This document shows, one piece after another, positions 7,052 to 9,630 of a stretch of DNA of 9,630 nt. The stretch comes from an uncultured Mollicutes bacterium (GTDB lineage Bacteria > Bacillota_I > Bacilli_A > MAG-NZ). Numbering within the stretch: the stretch's first letter is position 1; each line of letters opens with the position of its first letter. Location: contig CAJYBF010000022.1 of assembly GCA_913064935.1 (NCBI GenBank), positions 1 to 9,630 of the forward strand, in the 5' to 3' direction. The position numbers and the translations under genes are program-made. The notes under the pieces are model-generated. The model worked only from the letters and a program-made list of their open reading frames with translations. It was not told where the DNA came from and made no database searches.

Positions 7052-7774
7052 ATGGATAATTTTATGAGTAGTGGTCGATTCAAATTCCCGGTAAAAGGTA
7101 TCACAACAGCAATCATTATTGGCGTCGTTTCAATTGGTTGTGCTTCTAGTGGTAATTACGATGCGCTGGTGAAAGAAAATGAGACACTGAAAAGCGATCT
7201 CAAACTGGCACAGAATCGTGCAGCGGATACCGAACAAGGGCGCAAACAGACCAAAAAAGAACTGAATTTGACTTCCGACGCCCTGGCCATGACGGCAGTG
7301 AAAGCCCGCTCTCAGGAAGAAGCTTATAATAAACTGGTTAATGGCTTGTCGAAAGAGCTGGTCGCAAAACAAATTACCATAAGCCAGATGAAGACGGGTG
7401 TGAATGTTAATCTGACTGAGGGTGTTTTGTTTTCCTCCGGATCAGCTAATGTGAGTGATGCTGGTCGGGCAGTACTGGAAAAGGTCAGTGCTGAATTGGC
7501 TGATATGCCATTTCAAACAATTGTTGCCGGACATTCTGATAACGCACCTATTGGTGGCAAGTTAGCTGAAAAATTCCCAACTAATTGGGACCTTGCCTCT
7601 GCACGTGCAACCGAAGTCGTGCGAATTCTGGAAAAATCAGGTTTGCCAGGTGCCCGTTTGGTAGCCGTGTCGTTCGGTGAGAATCAGCCTATTGCATCAA
7701 ATGATTCGCCAGAAGGGCGAAAACAAAACAGAAGAATCGAGATTCGATTACGACCTGTGGAAACACCAGAATAA
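7052..7774 (+). CDS. OmpA/MotB-domain lipoprotein (peptidoglycan-binding)
   Basis: This 240-residue protein has a basic N-terminus, a hydrophobic segment (about 17-29) and a lipobox-like SIGC with Cys30, followed by Ala, which predicts an outer-membrane lipoprotein. Residues about 38-115 are charged and helical, likely a coiled-coil spacer in the periplasm. The C-terminal OmpA-like domain (about 118-235) shows LFSSGSANVSDAGRAVL, GHSDNAPIG (Asp163), FPTNWDLASARATEVVRIL, FGENQPIASN, and EGRKQNRRIEI (Arg227/Arg228). The Asp and Arg are the residues that bind the diaminopimelate of peptidoglycan in this family. The long insertion between GHSDN and the NWDLA helix is MotB-like. It probably tethers the outer membrane to the cell wall. 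The lipobox is not ideal (Ser at -3), so retention as a membrane-anchored protein is the alternative. It is transcribed convergently with the kinase gene. Confidence 0.88.
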   Translation: MDNFMSSGRFKFPVKGITTAIIIGVVSIGCASSGNYDALVKENETLKSDLKLAQNRAADTEQGRKQTKKELNLTSDALAMTAVKARSQEEAYNKLVNGLSKELVAKQITISQMKTGVNVNLTEGVLFSSGSANVSDAGRAVLEKVSAELADMPFQTIVAGHSDNAPIGGKLAEKFPTNWDLASARATEVVRILEKSGLPGARLVAVSFGENQPIASNDSPEGRKQNRRIEIRLRPVETPE

Positions 7775-7780
7775 AATATT

Positions 7781-7828
7781 CACCCCGGTGAGTCACTTCC
7801 GCAATTAATGTGGAAGTGCCGGCGGGTG
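7781..7828. terminator. Long stem-loop between convergent genes, probable bidirectional terminator
   Basis: The 88-base gap between the lipoprotein stop and the kinase stop contains nested inverted repeats: CACTTCC (7794-7800) with GGAAGTG (7812-7818), 11-base loop; CGG (7786-7788) with CCG (7819-7821), with TGAGT bulged out; and CACCC (7781-7785) with GGGTG (7824-7828). Flanking T-runs are poor on both strands (TGTTAAAC on plus, GAATATTTTATT on minus). The minus-strand tail is the better one. Position and strength favour transcript ends for both genes. Confidence 0.6.
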
Positions 7829-7862
7829 TTAAACGAATTAATGTTGTTAGCCTCGACTCCTG

Positions 7863-8795
7863 CTAAATTTCTCTTCCATAAACCTCGCGGAAGCGGGCGT
7901 CAAATTCATCTGTTGTGAATGAATGGTTCTGCGTACCATGGGTCTCAATTTTGATGGCCCCCATTAATGAAGCAATGCGCCCCGTTGTTTCCCAGTCCAT
8001 ATCATTGAGTAAGCCATATAACAATCCCGCTCGATATGCATCACCACATCCGGTTGGATCACTGATTGTTTTAGTGACGACCGGTGGAATATCAAGGCGG
8101 TTTTTATTTGTATAAATGTGCGACCCCTGGCCGCCAAGGGTGATGATCAATGCCTCTACACGTTCGGCGATTTCATGTGGTGACAGACCCGTACGATCTT
8201 GTAATAACTCTGCTTCATAATCATTGAGCGTGATCCAGGTGGCCTGATCAATAAAGGTGAGCAAATCATTTTTATCGAACATCGGCATGCCCTGGCCCGG
8301 GTCGAAAATAAAAGGTATGTTAGCCTCTGCAAATTGTGCGGCATGCTGAATCATGCCATCACGGCCATCGGGTGATACGATGCCGATAGTGACGCCGGTG
8401 GCATCAGCGACCTGATTTTCATGGGACATGTTCATTGCGCCAGGATGAAAGGCGGTGATCTGGTTGTCGTCCATGTCGGTCGTAATAAAGGCCTGCCCCG
8501 TATACGTGCCTTCAATCTGTTTAATATGGTAGGGATTGACATTACATTTGACCAGCCATTCAGCGTAAGCTCCAAAGTCAGTGCCGACGGTGGCCATCGG
8601 AATCGGGTCTTCATTCAGCAGCTTTAAGTTATAGGCTATATTGCCGGCACAGCCGCCAAATTCCTTGCGCATCGTGGGAACCAGGAAAGAGACGTTCAAC
8701 ATATGGACCTTGTCAGGCAGGATGTGATTTTTAAACTTGTCATGGAAGACCATGATGTTGTCGTAAGCATACGACCCGCAAATGAGTGCTGACAT
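7863..8795 (-). CDS. PfkB-family carbohydrate/nucleoside kinase (adenosine-kinase-like)
   Basis: This 310-residue cytosolic kinase is of normal family length. The first PfkB signature is at about 47-61 (GGCAGNIAYNLKLLN), with VGTDFGAYAEWL after it. The metal/phosphate-associated NxxE motif is NDYE (191-194), and ITLGGQGSHI (about 218-227) follows. The second signature is DPTGCGDAYRAGLL (246-259), with Asp252 as the catalytic base. It transfers ATP phosphate to a hydroxymethyl group of a sugar or nucleoside; the layout is like adenosine kinase or ribokinase, but substrate cannot be read from sequence. The usual anion-hole GAGD is GCGD here, an Ala-to-Cys change that should be tolerated. The ATG at 8795 follows dgkA by 9 bases with AGGA overlapping the dgkA stop, so it is probably in one operon with dgkA and gcvPB. 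Confidence 0.88.
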   Translation of the reverse strand: MSALICGSYAYDNIMVFHDKFKNHILPDKVHMLNVSFLVPTMRKEFGGCAGNIAYNLKLLNEDPIPMATVGTDFGAYAEWLVKCNVNPYHIKQIEGTYTGQAFITTDMDDNQITAFHPGAMNMSHENQVADATGVTIGIVSPDGRDGMIQHAAQFAEANIPFIFDPGQGMPMFDKNDLLTFIDQATWITLNDYEAELLQDRTGLSPHEIAERVEALIITLGGQGSHIYTNKNRLDIPPVVTKTISDPTGCGDAYRAGLLYGLLNDMDWETTGRIASLMGAIKIETHGTQNHSFTTDEFDARFREVYGREI

Positions 8796-8804
8796 AAGAG
8801 ATTC

Positions 8805-9167
8805 CTAGTGTGTTAGTAATAATCCCCAGACTATAACAACGTTAATCAGGGAAAGAAATACAGCAGCCGACGCAATGTCTTTGGCGCGGCCTGAAAGTTC
8901 ATGGTGTTCCTTGCTGATGCGGTCGATTGTGCTTTCAATTGCAGAATTGATCTGCACCACAATTAATACCGGGAGCAAGGCGTCGATGAGTATCGCTTTT
9001 TCGATTGTATTTTCGCCCAGCCAGTAACCAACAGGTATCAGTATGACAACAAGGATCACTTCCTGCCTGAAAGCAGCCTCATTTTTAAACGCTGCTTTTA
9101 GTCCGCAAAAGGAGTAACCAGCGGCATTGATAATGCGTTTTATTCCGGTTGTATCTTGATCAGCCAT
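8805..9167 (-). CDS. dgkA: Diacylglycerol kinase (DgkA type)
   Basis: This 120-residue integral inner-membrane enzyme phosphorylates diacylglycerol to phosphatidic acid, recycling lipid released during envelope synthesis. The length matches E. coli DgkA (about 122). Three membrane helices are visible: about 36-50, 56-72 and 98-117, after an amphipathic N-terminal helix with ALKxAF-like GLKAAFKNEAAFRQE (22-36). The family signature NSAIESTIDRISKEHHELSG (74-93) continues RAKDIASAAV. Glu78 corresponds to the catalytic Glu of the NSAIE motif, and Glu30 and Asp97 match other conserved acidic positions. It lies 21 bases after gcvPB with no strong ribosome binding site and 9 bases before the kinase gene, so translation probably depends on the polycistronic message. 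Identification is secure. Confidence 0.95.
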   Translation of the reverse strand: MADQDTTGIKRIINAAGYSFCGLKAAFKNEAAFRQEVILVVILIPVGYWLGENTIEKAILIDALLPVLIVVQINSAIESTIDRISKEHHELSGRAKDIASAAVFLSLINVVIVWGLLLTH

Positions 9168-9188
9168 TATCTGATTCGGCAGTTTCTC

Positions 9189-9465
9189 TTATTGTACGTC
9201 AGGAGTGAAAACAAGATCCAGTTCTCTTGCAGCTTTGACGTCATCAAGACGTTTGACAGGCAGGGTATGGGGCGCATTTTTTACAATTTCAGGGTTTTCC
9301 TGTGCTTCGGTTCGAATCAGAGCCATTGTCTCAATGAAATGGTCAAGTATTTCCTTGCTTTCTGTTTCGGTAGGTTCGATTAATAAACATTCGGGTACGA
9401 TCAGAGGGAAGTAGGTTGTGGGCGCATGAAAATCATAGTCCAGTAACCGTTTGGCAAAATCCATC
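9189..9465 (-). CDS. gcvPB: Glycine dehydrogenase (decarboxylating) subunit 2, C-terminal fragment
   Basis: Only the last 91 codons and the stop (TAA) are present. GcvPB is the PLP-binding half of split P-protein in the glycine cleavage system, which with GcvPA, GcvH and GcvT breaks glycine down to CO2, ammonia and a one-carbon unit; the full subunit is near 480-500 residues. The fragment shows [16 protein letters not shown], then [24 protein letters not shown] and NAPHT followed by KRLDD, all typical of the GcvPB C-terminus. The first Met (9464) is an internal codon, not a start. The frame is cut at 9465/9466 by an Illumina adapter, so the truncation is technical and not a pseudogene. It is the first gene of the minus-strand cluster in this window. 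Confidence 0.92.
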
Positions 9466-9531
9466 AGATCGGAAGAGCACACGTCTGAACTCCAGTCACG
9501 TGGCCTTATCTCGTATGCCGTCTTCTGCTTG
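9466..9531 (+). other. Illumina TruSeq-type indexed adapter (library artefact)
   Basis: The sequence starts AGATCGGAAGAGCACACGTC at 9466, continues through CTGAACTCCAGTCAC, then GTGGCC (index position, 9500-9505) and TT, and ends with the flow-cell primer part ATCTCGTATGCCGTCTTC...TTG at 9531. This is the complete 3' indexed adapter of a TruSeq library; GTGGCC is the index I recall as number 20 of that set. It is not biological. The minus-strand translation gives KQKTAYEI and [11 protein letters not shown], the known contaminant peptide in databases. Confidence 0.98.
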
Positions 9532-9630
9532 AAAAAAAAAAAAACAAACAAATAAAAAAAACTGCAAAATTCACATGACATCTCAATATGCAGAACACAA
9601 CCAGAGGTCATTCTCATACAGAAGATTCCA
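9532..9630. other. Poly-A run after the adapter, then unassigned sequence
   Basis: Thirteen A bases (9532-9544) follow the adapter, as expected when a sequencer reads past the end of an adapter. The remaining 86 bases (9545-9630) have A-rich stretches (AAACAAATAAAAAAAAC) and then mixed sequence. I see no gene, repeat or signal in it. It may be read-through noise or a second unrelated fragment joined by the A-run. It should not be taken as neighbouring gcvPB. Confidence 0.7.

Noticed and set aside
7000..7060. Prophage integration boundary (att site) at the phage/chromosome transition
   Set aside because: There is no integrase, tRNA or repeated core, and the boundary cuts the structural module at the portal start, which is not where a prophage ends.
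7781..7828. Extended inverted repeats considered as a recombination site or REP-like element
   Set aside because: It is a single copy between two convergent genes with no mobile gene nearby; a terminator is the simpler reading.
9189..9617. A 142-codon open frame that would give a novel protein fused to the GcvPB C-terminus
   Set aside because: The N-terminal ~50 residues are translated adapter and poly-A; only 9189-9465 is real coding sequence.
1..9630. Defence system, CRISPR array, toxin-antitoxin pair or other accessory system
   Set aside because: No repeat-spacer pattern and no such gene was seen; the Mu F protein has no toxin-like extension.

Overview
This window looks like an assembly chimera, not a stretch of one natural genome. 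It has three parts: an AT-rich tailed-phage head/tail gene block (1 to about 7030), a block of moderate-GC Gram-negative chromosomal genes (about 7035 to 9465), and an Illumina library adapter followed by a poly-A run and about 86 bases of unassigned sequence (9466 to 9630). I found no convincing undescribed biological system. The most informative observations are the adapter, the join near 7030, an unusual head-tail connector-region protein carrying surface-type domains, and a hairpin-rich leader before the scaffold gene.

Phage block (all minus strand, so read from 7030 down to 1). The order is: A118-like portal, Mu F/SPP1 gp7-like minor head protein, scaffold, major capsid protein, a 78-residue protein, a terminator-like hairpin, a 161-residue connector-region protein, a 375-residue protein with inserted surface-type domains, an HK97 gp10-like protein, and a partial tail-region protein running off the window. 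Genes are tightly packed, with 1- and 4-base overlaps. Several have strong purine-rich ribosome binding sites, and the DNA is AT-rich. This is the head and neck module of a long-tailed (siphovirus-type) phage or prophage. The low GC and Shine-Dalgarno style suggest a low-GC, Firmicutes-like host, but the host cannot be fixed from this sequence. The terminase genes expected before the portal are absent because the phage sequence stops at the join.

Chromosomal block. A plus-strand OmpA/MotB-domain lipoprotein gene with its own ribosome binding site converges on a minus-strand cluster read gcvPB (C-terminal end only), dgkA, PfkB-family sugar/nucleoside kinase. A long stem-loop lies between the convergent genes. 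The outer-membrane lipoprotein and the DgkA type indicate a Gram-negative proteobacterium. Split glycine dehydrogenase (gcvPA/gcvPB) occurs in some gamma- and betaproteobacteria, and I favour a gammaproteobacterium without being able to name it. These genes are housekeeping and unrelated to the phage block.

Right end. The gcvPB reading frame is interrupted at 9465/9466 by a complete TruSeq-type indexed adapter, then a run of A. The reading frame that crosses it yields the well-known artefact peptide containing KQKTAYEI and [11 protein letters not shown]. Annotation beyond 9465 should be discarded, and the join near 7030 should be treated as suspect for the same reason.
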